DNA from: DATGIQ01 sp035295665 | Lineage (GTDB): Bacteria; Planctomycetota; Planctomycetia; Gemmatales; Gemmataceae | NCBI GenBank assembly: GCA_035295665.1 | Contig: DATGIQ010000109.1 | Location: 1-13,543, forward strand | DNA length: 13,543 bases | Direction of reading: 5' to 3' | Shown here: positions 1 to 6,910 of the stretch, in pieces | Layout: every line of letters starts with the position of its first letter | How positions within the stretch are numbered: the stretch's first letter is position 1 | Program-made: the position numbers and the translations under genes | Notes under the pieces: model-generated | What the model saw: only the letters and a program-made list of their open reading frames with translations | The model's database searches: none | What the model was told of the DNA's origin: nothing

Positions 1-2
1 CG

Positions 3-458
3 GCGCAAGAAGGCGCAGCCGTACCATCAACTTCCACAACCCGCGGCAACGCAGATGCGCGGCACAGACCGATCATCTGTGCACGCTCACCAACTAATGA
101 CCACGCTCTGAATGTACATGGAGTTCATTTTCAAGATGGAAAAATCGACTTCGGCGCGCAAGCAGAAGACCGACACGCCGACAGCAATCTGGCTCGTGGT
201 GTTGCGCGGGTTTCATCGACCGCCGCACGCAAGGAAAAATCCGCAGCGTACGGAGGACCGACACACCGCCCGCACCGGTTGCCGCAACTGAACGGCTGTC
301 ACCCTCGGCCCGAGAACGGTTACACGATAGATTTGCTCTCGGGTGAGGAGATCGTGGATCATCAAAGGCGAGCCGCTAATAGGCGAGAAAAATGGGCGAA
401 AGTAGCCTATTGCGCCGTTGGGGTCGAAGTCTTAACACCTTGCCATGATTGGACGTAA
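3..458 (+). CDS. Possible C-terminal part of an unrecognised protein (start lies outside the window)
   Basis: This frame is open from the left edge to a TAA, about 151 codons, with no ATG inside, so any start would lie upstream of the window. The stop falls three bases before the ATG of the next oxidoreductase, in an overlapping TAAGTAATG context typical of cotranscribed genes. I do not recognise a family. The product would be hydrophilic and rich in Arg, His, Ala and Asp, with no membrane segment, ending in a stretch of acidic and basic residues and then CHDWT. Third codon positions look less GC-rich than in the neighbouring genes. It may therefore be a fast-evolving or foreign gene, or simply a chance open frame. 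The other two forward frames close within about 110 bases. Coding status is uncertain. Confidence 0.35.
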   Translation, partial: AQEGAAVPSTSTTRGNADARHRPIICARSPTNDHALNVHGVHFQDGKIDFGAQAEDRHADSNLARGVARVSSTAARKEKSAAYGGPTHRPHRLPQLNGCHPRPENGYTIDLLSGEEIVDHQRRAANRREKWAKVAYCAVGVEVLTPCHDWT

Positions 459-461
459 GTA

Positions 462-1487
462 ATGATCAGGATTGGACTCGTGGGCGTTGGATTTATGGGC
501 ATGATCCACTTTCTCGCCGCCCGCAAGCTCAAGGGGGCGCGGGTTACGGCCATTTGTAGCCGCGACCCCAAAAAGCTCGCCGGCGACTGGCGTGGCATCC
601 GTGGCAACTTCGGCCCGCCTGGCCAGAAGATGGACCTGTCCGGAATCAAGAAATACGATCATCTCGACGCACTGCTGGACGATCCCGAGATCGATCTGGT
701 CGATGTTTGCAATCCGACTCACCTGCATGCCCCGACCGCGGTGGCGGCCCTCCACTGCGGCAAACATGTTCTGGTCGAAAAGGCCATCGCTCTGGATCCA
801 AAGCAAGCCGATGGCATGCTCAAGGCCGCTGGCCAATGTCGTAAGCTCTTGATGGTGGCCCACGTCTTGCCGTTTTTCCCCGAATTTGCCTACGCCGCTG
901 CTACGATTCAGAGCGGCAAATATGGCCGACTGCTCGGGGCTCACTTCAAGCGCGTCATCTCCCGGCCGGACTGGTCTGCCGAAATCGCCGATCCCGCCAA
1001 GACCGGCGGTCCGGCGGTCGATCTGCATATCCACGACACCCATTTCATCGGGCTGGTTTGCGGTGTCCCCGAGAAAGTGTTTTCCTCCGGGCTGCAAGAA
1101 AACGGTTCGGTGCAATACCTCACGACCCAGTATTTGTATGGCACCGACGGCCCGGCCGTTTCTTGCTCCAGCGGTGCGTTGGCGATGAAAGGAAGGCCGT
1201 TTGTGCATGGCTTCGAAATCTACCTCGAACGGGCTACCCTGATCTACGAATCTGGGGCGACGCCTCTCACGCTGCTAACGGCTGATGGGAGAACGAAGCA
1301 GCCTTCCCTCAAAGGAGGAAGCGAAGCAACCACCGCATTTACCGCGGAACTCCAGACGGCGGTGGACGGAATCCGTGCAGGCCGTGAGCCCGGGTTGTTG
1401 AGTGCCAAGCTGGCCCGCGATGCGTTGGTCTTGTGCTTCAAGGAATGTCAGTCCGTGCAGACCGGGAAAGCGGTCCGCGTGGACTGA
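462..1487 (+). CDS. Gfo/Idh/MocA family NAD(P)-dependent oxidoreductase
   Basis: Cytoplasmic sugar or inositol dehydrogenase-type enzyme of 341 residues, the usual family length. The N-terminal Rossmann fold shows the dinucleotide loop GVGFMG (residues 8-13). The family EKP signature is present as EKA (106-108), with Lys107 the expected catalytic lysine. The C-terminal alpha/beta domain carries the GGPAVDLHIHD segment (182-192), in which Asp187 and His191 match the catalytic Asp-x-x-x-His pair. The ATG is chosen because the glycine loop begins eight residues later, as is normal; only a weak GGA lies upstream, so coupling to the preceding open frame is possible. The exact substrate cannot be read from sequence. 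With the TIM-barrel isomerase downstream, a role in sugar or polyol breakdown is likely. Family assignment is very secure; function is generic. Confidence 0.93.
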   Translation: MIRIGLVGVGFMGMIHFLAARKLKGARVTAICSRDPKKLAGDWRGIRGNFGPPGQKMDLSGIKKYDHLDALLDDPEIDLVDVCNPTHLHAPTAVAALHCGKHVLVEKAIALDPKQADGMLKAAGQCRKLLMVAHVLPFFPEFAYAAATIQSGKYGRLLGAHFKRVISRPDWSAEIADPAKTGGPAVDLHIHDTHFIGLVCGVPEKVFSSGLQENGSVQYLTTQYLYGTDGPAVSCSSGALAMKGRPFVHGFEIYLERATLIYESGATPLTLLTADGRTKQPSLKGGSEATTAFTAELQTAVDGIRAGREPGLLSAKLARDALVLCFKECQSVQTGKAVRVD

Positions 1488-1566
1488 GGCGGGTTGCGAA
1501 GAGCCCTGGGGGACGAGTAAAATACGCCCACTTGATCTGAGTGGAAACATCCAGGAGCGTTTCATC

Positions 1567-1920
1567 ATGATTGGGCAACCTTCTCCGCCGGATGTGCTGG
1601 TAACGACGAAACCCAAGCAAAGCGAACAGACTTCGACCCGGCGCATCCCGCCTTACAACGTGATCCTCGAAAACGACGACTATCACAGCCTGGAGTTTGT
1701 GGTCAATGTGCTCCGCAAGGTTCTAGGCTGTCCTTTGGAACGGGCGGCGCAGCTCGCCCTCCAGGCCCATACCACCGGGCGATCGATCATCTGGACCGGC
1801 TCGAAAGAGGTGGCTGAGCTGAAAGTCGATCAGGTGCGCAGCTTTCACGAGATCCGCGATTCCGATGGGGCCAAGCTCGGTCCCCTGGCCTGCACCCTGG
1901 AGCCGGCGCCCGGCCCTTGA
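1567..1920 (+). CDS. clpS: ATP-dependent Clp protease adaptor ClpS
   Basis: 117-residue adaptor that binds N-degron substrates (bulky hydrophobic N-terminal residues) and delivers them to the ClpA/ClpC unfoldase in the cytoplasm. The family core begins at PPYNVILENDDYHSLEFVV, containing the Asn-Asp-Asp motif that grips the substrate alpha-amino group. The helical AHTTGRSI segment supplies the conserved His, and the domain closes with the typical LACTLEPA strand. The first 28 or so residues are a Pro/Thr/Lys-rich flexible extension, as expected for the part that inserts into the ClpA pore. The ATG is supported by AGGAG nine bases upstream; the frame also runs open further 5' over the end of the oxidoreductase gene, but that part resembles nothing. 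No clpA or clpC is in the window. Confidence 0.95.
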   Translation: MIGQPSPPDVLVTTKPKQSEQTSTRRIPPYNVILENDDYHSLEFVVNVLRKVLGCPLERAAQLALQAHTTGRSIIWTGSKEVAELKVDQVRSFHEIRDSDGAKLGPLACTLEPAPGP

Positions 1921-1973
1921 ACGGAGCCGCGGCGACAGCGTGTCCCAGACCTTCGCCCCCCGGAGTTGGAACC

Positions 1974-2813
1974 ATGTCCATCGAACCCCTGGCCATCGGC
2001 GTTTGTAGCTGGTCGCTCCAGGTCAAGAGCGTGGCCGAGCTAAAGCCGATGCTCGGACGCCTAGGCATCGACGTCGTGCAGATTGCTTGCGGAGATCCAC
2101 ACCATGCGGCGTGGGAAGAAGGGGACCGACTCCCGGAGGCTGCCCGAATGACTGGTTTTCGGATGACGGGAGCGATGCTCGGCTTTCCCGGCGAAGATTA
2201 CACCACGCCCCAAACCATTCAGAAGACCGGGGGCTTCGGCGACCCGGCCACACGGTCCCAGCGCCTGGAACGCTTCCGATGGGGCCTGGAGCGGACGAAA
2301 GCCCTCGGCCTGAACGATCTGATGCTACACGCCGGCTTTCTTCCGGAACCCGGCGATCCCGACCGCAAACCATTCCTCGATACGCTGGCCAAGGTTAGTG
2401 ACCTGGCCAAGGCCGCCGGCATAACGGTAGCTTTTGAGACGGGTCAGGAAACCGCGGATTTATTGCGCCGGACGCTGAATGAGTTGAAATGTCCCAACTT
2501 GAAAGTAAACTTTGATCCAGCCAACATGCTCCTCTACGACAAAGGGGATCCCCTGCGGGCGGTTGAGATCCTGGGTCCCGATATCCGCAGTGTCCATGTG
2601 AAGGATGCGAACCGGCCGACGACCCCCGGCCAATGGGGCGCCGAAGTGCCGCTGGGGGAGGGTCAGGTAAACATCCGCTCCTTTGTGCAAACGCTGAAGA
2701 AGGCCGGCTACCGCGGTCCTCTGTGCATCGAGCGGGAGGTCGGCGATCAGGAGCAGCGTCTCGCGGATATCGCTCACGGGATTCGCTACTTGCAACAGTG
2801 TCTGACGGAATGA
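1974..2813 (+). CDS. Sugar phosphate isomerase/epimerase (xylose isomerase-like TIM barrel)
   Basis: 279-residue TIM-barrel protein of the AP-endonuclease-2/xylose-isomerase-like family, which isomerises or epimerises free or phosphorylated sugars using a divalent metal. The barrel starts with IGVCSWSL (8-15). Likely metal ligands are Glu155 in FETGQE, Asp181 in NFDPAN, His208 in HVKD and Glu253 in IEREVG, all in the expected order. The ATG is preferred because GGAG lies eight bases upstream and the barrel begins at once. The frame extends upstream to a TTG overlapping the clpS stop, but that extension is low-complexity Ala/Pro. Such proteins often sit beside Gfo/Idh oxidoreductases and act on keto-sugars, which fits the neighbour two genes upstream. 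The substrate is unknown. Confidence 0.9.
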   Translation: MSIEPLAIGVCSWSLQVKSVAELKPMLGRLGIDVVQIACGDPHHAAWEEGDRLPEAARMTGFRMTGAMLGFPGEDYTTPQTIQKTGGFGDPATRSQRLERFRWGLERTKALGLNDLMLHAGFLPEPGDPDRKPFLDTLAKVSDLAKAAGITVAFETGQETADLLRRTLNELKCPNLKVNFDPANMLLYDKGDPLRAVEILGPDIRSVHVKDANRPTTPGQWGAEVPLGEGQVNIRSFVQTLKKAGYRGPLCIEREVGDQEQRLADIAHGIRYLQQCLTE

Positions 2814-2870
2814 TGGATTCGGTGAAGGGCACGAAGAGGATGACCTGCCGGCTGCGTTGTTGAGAACCGC

Positions 2871-4289
2871 ATGGCTCGCTATTTTAAGTTTCATTCGCTC
2901 GATGAGCTGGAGGCTGAGAGCCGGCATCTAGGCCTCGACCTGCGATTCAGCACCGACTTCCAACCGCTTTTCCGTCCGGTAATGATCGGGCCCTTCCGCG
3001 CAGGGAACGCAGTGTGCATTCAGCCGATGGAAGGCTGTGATGGGACCCTGGATGGCCGGCCAGATTCTTTGACCTTTCGGCGCTACCAACGCTTTGGCGC
3101 CGGCGGTGCCAAGCTCATTTGGGGCGAGGCGACGGCTGTCCTGGAAGAGGCGCGGGCGAACGCACGGCAGCTCTTCCTGAGCGAGCGGACAGCGCCGGAG
3201 CTCGAACGTCTGTTGCAGGAGTGCCGGCAAGCTCATCGGACAGCACTCGGTTCCGATGATGATTTGGTTGTCGGCCTGCAATTAACTCACTCCGGGCGAT
3301 ACAGCTATCGCCGGCCGCTTCCGGCTTTTCACGATCCGATCCTTGATCCGCGCACGGTGGTGGAAAAGGCCACCGGCCGGACCATGGACGCTACGTATCC
3401 GGTGGTAGACGATGACTACCTGAAGCGGCTGGTCGACCACTATGTCTCGGCTGCCCGGCTGGCCCATCGTTGCGGCTTTCAGTTTGTCGACATCAAGCAA
3501 TGCCACCGCTATCTGCTCAGCGAGCTGTTGGCTGCCAAGACCCGCCCCGGGCCATTTGGCGGGAGCCTGGAAAACCGTACCCGCCTGGCGCGGGACATCT
3601 TCGGAGCCATCCGGGCGGAAGTTCCCGGCCTCGTCCTTGCCACGCGGCTGAATGTCTACGACGGCATTCCTTATTGCAAGCGGATCGACACGAACGACGG
3701 GGAGCCCTGTCCGTGGAGACCGCCGGTCCAGAGCGCCTGGGGCACGCGGGAGGACGATCCCTTCACGCCGGATCTGACCGAGCCGATCCGGTGGATTGGC
3801 GAAATGGCGCGGCTGGGCGTCGCCGTGGTAAATGTCAGCATGGGCAATCCGTATGCGACCCCCCATGTGATTCGCCCCTTCGAGTATCCACCGCCTGACG
3901 GTTACGAGACGCCGGAGCATCCCCTTATCGGCGTCGACCGGCATTTCCGCCTGACGGCGGAGTTACAACAGAGATTCCCGGACTTGCCTCTGGTCGGCAG
4001 CGGCTACAGTTATTTGCAGGAATTCCTGGGCCACGCCGGCGCGGCCAACCTGCGCGACCGCCGTGCGACCTTGGTGGGCGTCGGCCGGGCTGCCCTTCCA
4101 CAACCCGACTTCGTCCGTCGGCTATTGGCCGAAGGCCGACTCGATCGGAAACGGATTTGTCGAACATTTAGCTATTGCACGGCTCTGATGCGGGCCAAGC
4201 ACAACGAGCTGGGACAGTTCGCGACCGGCTGTCCGCCATTTGATAAAGAAGTCTACGGACCGATCTGGGAGGAGGCAAAGAAGCCCTGA
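2871..4289 (+). CDS. FMN-dependent NADH:flavin oxidoreductase, Old Yellow Enzyme family
   Basis: 472-residue TIM-barrel flavoprotein that should reduce activated C=C bonds with NAD(P)H. Family landmarks in order: the first barrel strand around FRPVMIGPFRAGNAVCIQPME (35-55), GLQLTHSG (135-142), the substrate-binding region FVDIKQCHRYLLSELL (205-220), then TRPGPFGGSLENRTRLARDI (224-243), VVNVSMGNPY, and the late phosphate-binding segment LVGVGRAALPQPDF. The His-x-x-His/Asn pair that binds the substrate carbonyl is changed: Lys209 replaces the first His while His212 stays. It is longer than simple members (about 360 residues) and has extra N-terminal sequence and an insert around 265-300, but it lacks the NAD-binding half of 2,4-dienoyl-CoA reductases. 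The start has only a poor ribosome site. Physiological substrate unknown. Confidence 0.9.
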   Translation: MARYFKFHSLDELEAESRHLGLDLRFSTDFQPLFRPVMIGPFRAGNAVCIQPMEGCDGTLDGRPDSLTFRRYQRFGAGGAKLIWGEATAVLEEARANARQLFLSERTAPELERLLQECRQAHRTALGSDDDLVVGLQLTHSGRYSYRRPLPAFHDPILDPRTVVEKATGRTMDATYPVVDDDYLKRLVDHYVSAARLAHRCGFQFVDIKQCHRYLLSELLAAKTRPGPFGGSLENRTRLARDIFGAIRAEVPGLVLATRLNVYDGIPYCKRIDTNDGEPCPWRPPVQSAWGTREDDPFTPDLTEPIRWIGEMARLGVAVVNVSMGNPYATPHVIRPFEYPPPDGYETPEHPLIGVDRHFRLTAELQQRFPDLPLVGSGYSYLQEFLGHAGAANLRDRRATLVGVGRAALPQPDFVRRLLAEGRLDRKRICRTFSYCTALMRAKHNELGQFATGCPPFDKEVYGPIWEEAKKP

Positions 4290-4300
4290 ATCCGGGTGCT

Positions 4301-4810
4301 TCACTTGTTCGTGGCCGCAAAGCGCTCGCGCACCAGGGCGACGGCACTTTGCAGCCCTTCATCGTAGCGTTTCTCGTGGAAGGATTTCAGAAGCAGCGCG
4401 CGGAGCTTCTCGAATGATTCCTTGTCGAACGCCTTTCGGCCTTGCGGGGTGAGGATGATTTCCACAAACGCAGGCTCTTTGCAGACTAAAATGTACACGC
4501 CGCGGACGATGGCCACCTCGGCCCGTTCGGTCGCCCAGTTCCGAAAGAACCGAGCCCGCTCCTCCCGGGACAGGGCCTTTACCCGCTCTGCCTGATCACC
4601 CGGGATGGTCATGACCGTCTCGATGAGCAGATCTCGATCGTACTCCTTGGCAATCTCCCGAATCTCCTTGTTGGCTTTGCGAATGGCGTCGGCGCTGAAG
4701 AATTTGCCGCCATCCTTGATCTCGGGAGCAACCGCGAGCACGGTGTTGGAGACGGTGAGGGCGATCAGGAGGGCGCCGCTCAGAACCAGGCGACGATGGC
4801 GGCCCAGCAT
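4301..4810 (-). CDS. Secreted TPM-domain protein (TLP18.3/Psb32/MOLO-1 type)
   Basis: 169-residue exported protein of uncertain role. An N-terminal signal peptide is clear: basic MLGRHRR, then a hydrophobic core LVLSGALLIALTV, with cleavage probably near Ala26-Ala28. The mature part reads FFSADAIRKANKEIREIAKEY (38-58), DLLIETVMTIPG (60-71), a charged loop, then GVYILVCKEPAFVEIIL (104-120). This is the alternating helix/strand pattern of TPM domains, which occur in periplasmic or membrane-linked proteins tied to photosystem repair in plants and to receptor accessory functions elsewhere. There is no C-terminal membrane anchor, so it is probably periplasmic and soluble. The start is set by GGAG nine bases upstream and the signal peptide directly after. 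It converges on the FMN oxidoreductase with an 11-base gap and has its own promoter candidate. Confidence 0.75.
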   Translation of the reverse strand: MLGRHRRLVLSGALLIALTVSNTVLAVAPEIKDGGKFFSADAIRKANKEIREIAKEYDRDLLIETVMTIPGDQAERVKALSREERARFFRNWATERAEVAIVRGVYILVCKEPAFVEIILTPQGRKAFDKESFEKLRALLLKSFHEKRYDEGLQSAVALVRERFAATNK

Positions 4811-4870
4811 GGGTTTATTCTCCAGGGACCAGGCTTGATGAGGACCACTTGCCGTGGGCTGTCTGTGATC

Positions 4871-4898
4871 ATTATCATCGCGGCAGGACGTTTGGCAA
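4871..4898 (-). promoter_or_regulatory. Candidate sigma-70 promoter for the TPM-domain gene
   Basis: Reading the reverse strand, TTGCCA (-35, 5/6 match) is followed after 16 bases by GATAAT (-10, 5/6 match, preceded by T). The -10 lies about 60 bases upstream of the gene's ATG. Spacing and matches are good; not experimentally supported. Confidence 0.5.
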
Positions 4899-5082
4899 AG
4901 GGTGGCTGGGTTTTCGTCTTGCCACATTGCCGCGGCAGACCTCGTCCGTGCACTTCCCCTGAACCCGCCGTTTTGCTTCGCTCGTGAGGATTCCGAGCTC
5001 ACAAGGAAAGCCCCAGCATCCGCCATCCCAACCATCTTTTCCGGGATGTTGGACGCGGGATGTTATCGGATCTCGGTTCGCC

Positions 5083-5111
5083 TTGACCCGGACTGGAGGC
5101 TTGGGTAGAAA
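5083..5111 (+). promoter_or_regulatory. Candidate sigma-70 promoter for ompH-lpxC
   Basis: TTGACC (5/6 match to the -35 consensus) and TAGAAA (4/6 match to -10) separated by 17 bases, about 117 bases upstream of the ompH start. This would drive the ompH, lpxC and oxidoreductase group. The -10 is weak, so this is tentative. Confidence 0.4.
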
Positions 5112-5228
5112 CCACCGCTCCACTTCGGGGACAGGAATGGGATCTGGCATGCCCAGGGCCGAAGCAGAGCCGCGTCTGCGGGACCGGGCGCCCTCATGTC
5201 GGCAAACTGGAACGAGGAGAACCGAACC

Positions 5229-5912
5229 GTGAAGAAAACGGCGACTAGCCTGGCGGCACTGGCGACACTGGGATGGATTGCCTACCTGGGGACTCAGCTC
5301 CAGGCCCAGTATCAACCTCCCCGTACCGGCCAAGTGCAACAGGCCGTGGCGACAGCACCGGCAGCACCGCTGCGGACGCGCATCGCCGTCGTTAACCTGC
5401 AGCAGGTCATCAAGCAGTATCGCAAGTGGAGCGACTTCGAGACCAGCTACAAGAACCTGTACAACCAGTACAATGCCGAATTCGAACGCCAAAAAGCCAA
5501 GGGTTTGGACCTCAAGAGCCAGCTGGATAAGGCGGTAGATGACGCTACCAGAGAGAAGCTCCAGCAATCGATCAAGGATCTCGAACGGCAGGTCCAGGAT
5601 CTCGGTGAAATGGCCAAGAAGCAGCTTGGCAAAATGCGCGATGATCAGGCACAGCAAATCTACCAGGAAGTCGAACAGGCGGTTCAGGCCTATGCCCGCG
5701 CCAACGACATCGAGATGGTCCTGCATTTCAACGATGCCGTCGCCCCGGCCGACTATTACCATCCGATGAACGTCCAACGGAAGCTCCAGACCGGGGCGTG
5801 CATGCCCATGTACGTCGCTCCGGGAATGAATATTACCGACACGATTTCCGCCATGCTCAACCAGCGCCTGGGGTCCACGCCGCCGAATCCGCAAGGCGCG
5901 CCCCGTCAGTGA
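5229..5912 (+). CDS. OmpH/Skp family periplasmic chaperone
   Basis: 227-residue exported protein of the OmpH (Skp) family, which in Gram-negative bacteria holds unfolded outer-membrane proteins in the periplasm. The N-terminus MKKTATSLAALATLGWIAYLG is a signal sequence or signal anchor. After a Pro/Gln-rich linker the conserved strand RIAVVNLQQVI (about 51-61) opens the domain. It is followed by a long charged helical region (about 65-160; QKAKGLDLKSQLDKAV, LERQVQDLGEMAKKQLG) that forms the coiled-coil tentacles, then a return strand with IEMVLHFND. The GTG start is chosen because GAGGAG lies nine bases upstream and the Lys-Lys signal peptide follows directly; an ATG 33 bases earlier would put acidic residues before it. 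It is larger than E. coli Skp, with an extra C-terminal tail ending in Pro/Gly/Gln. Position directly before lpxC supports an envelope role. Confidence 0.88.
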   Translation: MKKTATSLAALATLGWIAYLGTQLQAQYQPPRTGQVQQAVATAPAAPLRTRIAVVNLQQVIKQYRKWSDFETSYKNLYNQYNAEFERQKAKGLDLKSQLDKAVDDATREKLQQSIKDLERQVQDLGEMAKKQLGKMRDDQAQQIYQEVEQAVQAYARANDIEMVLHFNDAVAPADYYHPMNVQRKLQTGACMPMYVAPGMNITDTISAMLNQRLGSTPPNPQGAPRQ

Positions 5913-5936
5913 ATCGTATGCCGGAACCAGTAGCCT

Positions 5937-5972
5937 GGTTCGTAGGAGCGCAGACCGGCGCTCCTACGAACC
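5937..5972. repeat. Perfect 14-bp inverted repeat (hairpin) between ompH and lpxC
   Basis: GGTTCGTAGGAGCG and its exact reverse complement CGCTCCTACGAACC flank an 8-base loop, CAGACCGG. No T tract follows on either strand, so it is more likely an mRNA-processing or partial-termination hairpin, or a REP-like mobile palindrome, than a full intrinsic terminator. The inner 10 bases of one arm recur in the sigma-gene control region. Confidence 0.8.
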
Positions 5973-6000
5973 GAGAACAACAACCGAGGAAGCCGTCGAC

Positions 6001-6894
6001 GTGAGAAGGCACAGCTATCGTTACCAGCGAACCATCGCCCAACCGGCAGAACTGGTCGGGATCGGATTCTTGACCGGTGCCTTGGTCCGGCTTCGCTTTC
6101 GCCCGGCCGCGCCGTCGACCGGCGTTGTCTTTGTGCGCACCGATCTCGGCGCGCTGCACGAGATTCCGGCACGGATTCAGCAAGTGACGGCCACGCAACG
6201 GCGAACGACGCTGGGGCAGGGGCCGGCTCAGGTGGCCCTGGTCGAACATGTCCTCGCTGCCCTCGCCGGCCTGCGCATCGACAACTGTTTCGTGGAGGTC
6301 AACGCACCGGAGCCGCCCGGTTTCGATGGCTCGGCGCGACGCTTCGTGGACGCATTGCGGCAAGCCGGCACGGTGCTTCAGCCGGCTCGGCGCACGACCT
6401 GGTGTGTGGACAGTCCGATCAGCGTCACCCACAGCGGAGCGACGCTCACCTTGCATCCCACCCCTTGCGACGAGCTCATGGTCACCTATCTGCTCGACTA
6501 CGGCATGGATTCGCCCATCGGCCGCCAGGTCCATACTGGACGTATCACTCCGGAGAGCTTTGCCAACGAGTTGGCCGACTGCCGAACGTTCATCCTGGAA
6601 TCGGAAGTCGACCAATTGCGGCAACAGGGGCTGGGAGCAAGGACGACTACGGCCGACCTCCTGGTCTTCGGATCGCGGGGCCCCGTGGACAACTCCGTGC
6701 GCTATGCCAACGAACCGGCCCGGCACAAAGTCCTCGACCTGGTCGGCGACCTCGCCTTGTTCAACCACGATCTCCGTGGCCATGTGGTAGCCTATCGGTC
6801 GGGGCATCAGCTCAACATCGAGCTGGTGCGTGCCCTGACCCGACAGCTAGGGGATGCGGCGTGTTCTTGCACAAAATCAAGGATGGCTGCCTAA
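6001..6894 (+). CDS. lpxC: UDP-3-O-acyl-N-acetylglucosamine deacetylase LpxC
   Basis: 297-residue zinc amidase catalysing the committed step of lipid A synthesis: removal of the N-acetyl group from UDP-3-O-acyl-GlcNAc, in the cytoplasm. Family marks: TTLGQGPAQVALVEHVLAAL with Glu82 and zinc ligand His83; the NAPEPPGFDGSARRFVDAL segment; CRTFILESEVDQLRQQGLGA; RHKVLDLVGDLAL with His242 and Asp246 completing the zinc site; and YRSGHQLNIEL with His269 as the general acid/base. The near-N-terminal GLHTG motif is degenerate here (GFLTG), so the usual His is Leu24. Length matches stand-alone LpxC (about 300), without the FabZ fusion seen in some phyla. The GTG start has GAGGA ten bases upstream and fits the family N-terminus (RYQRTIA). 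It lies 88 bases after ompH and is probably cotranscribed. Confidence 0.93.
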   Translation: MRRHSYRYQRTIAQPAELVGIGFLTGALVRLRFRPAAPSTGVVFVRTDLGALHEIPARIQQVTATQRRTTLGQGPAQVALVEHVLAALAGLRIDNCFVEVNAPEPPGFDGSARRFVDALRQAGTVLQPARRTTWCVDSPISVTHSGATLTLHPTPCDELMVTYLLDYGMDSPIGRQVHTGRITPESFANELADCRTFILESEVDQLRQQGLGARTTTADLLVFGSRGPVDNSVRYANEPARHKVLDLVGDLALFNHDLRGHVVAYRSGHQLNIELVRALTRQLGDAACSCTKSRMAA

Positions 6895-6910
6895 CTCTTC
6901 GGAACTGAGC

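Larger units (their letters stand above)
4811..5228. other. Divergent intergenic region between the TPM gene and ompH
   Basis: About 420 bases with no convincing gene. Open frames here are arginine/proline/serine-rich and are extensions or antisense shadows of neighbours. The stretch holds one sigma-70-type promoter candidate facing each way (listed separately) and a clear Shine-Dalgarno at its right end. Confidence 0.6.

Noticed and set aside
378..411. AATAGGC/GCCTATT inverted repeat before the first oxidoreductase, considered as a riboswitch or operator
   Set aside because: Seven pairs with a 20-base loop and no recognised riboswitch core; it also lies inside the open frame that may be coding.
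432..1208. Long reverse-strand open frame opposite the first oxidoreductase
   Set aside because: It is the antisense shadow of a gene with clear Gfo/Idh motifs; the product resembles no family and has no ribosome site.
4875..5894. 339-codon reverse-strand frame opposite ompH and its upstream region
   Set aside because: Its Leu/Val-rich part mirrors the Gln/Lys/Glu-rich ompH coiled coil read backwards; the forward signal peptide, ribosome site and OmpH domain are far better evidence.
5857..6807. 316-codon reverse-strand frame opposite lpxC
   Set aside because: Antisense shadow of an LpxC with a complete zinc site; the composition is Arg/Gly/His/Asp-rich without motifs.
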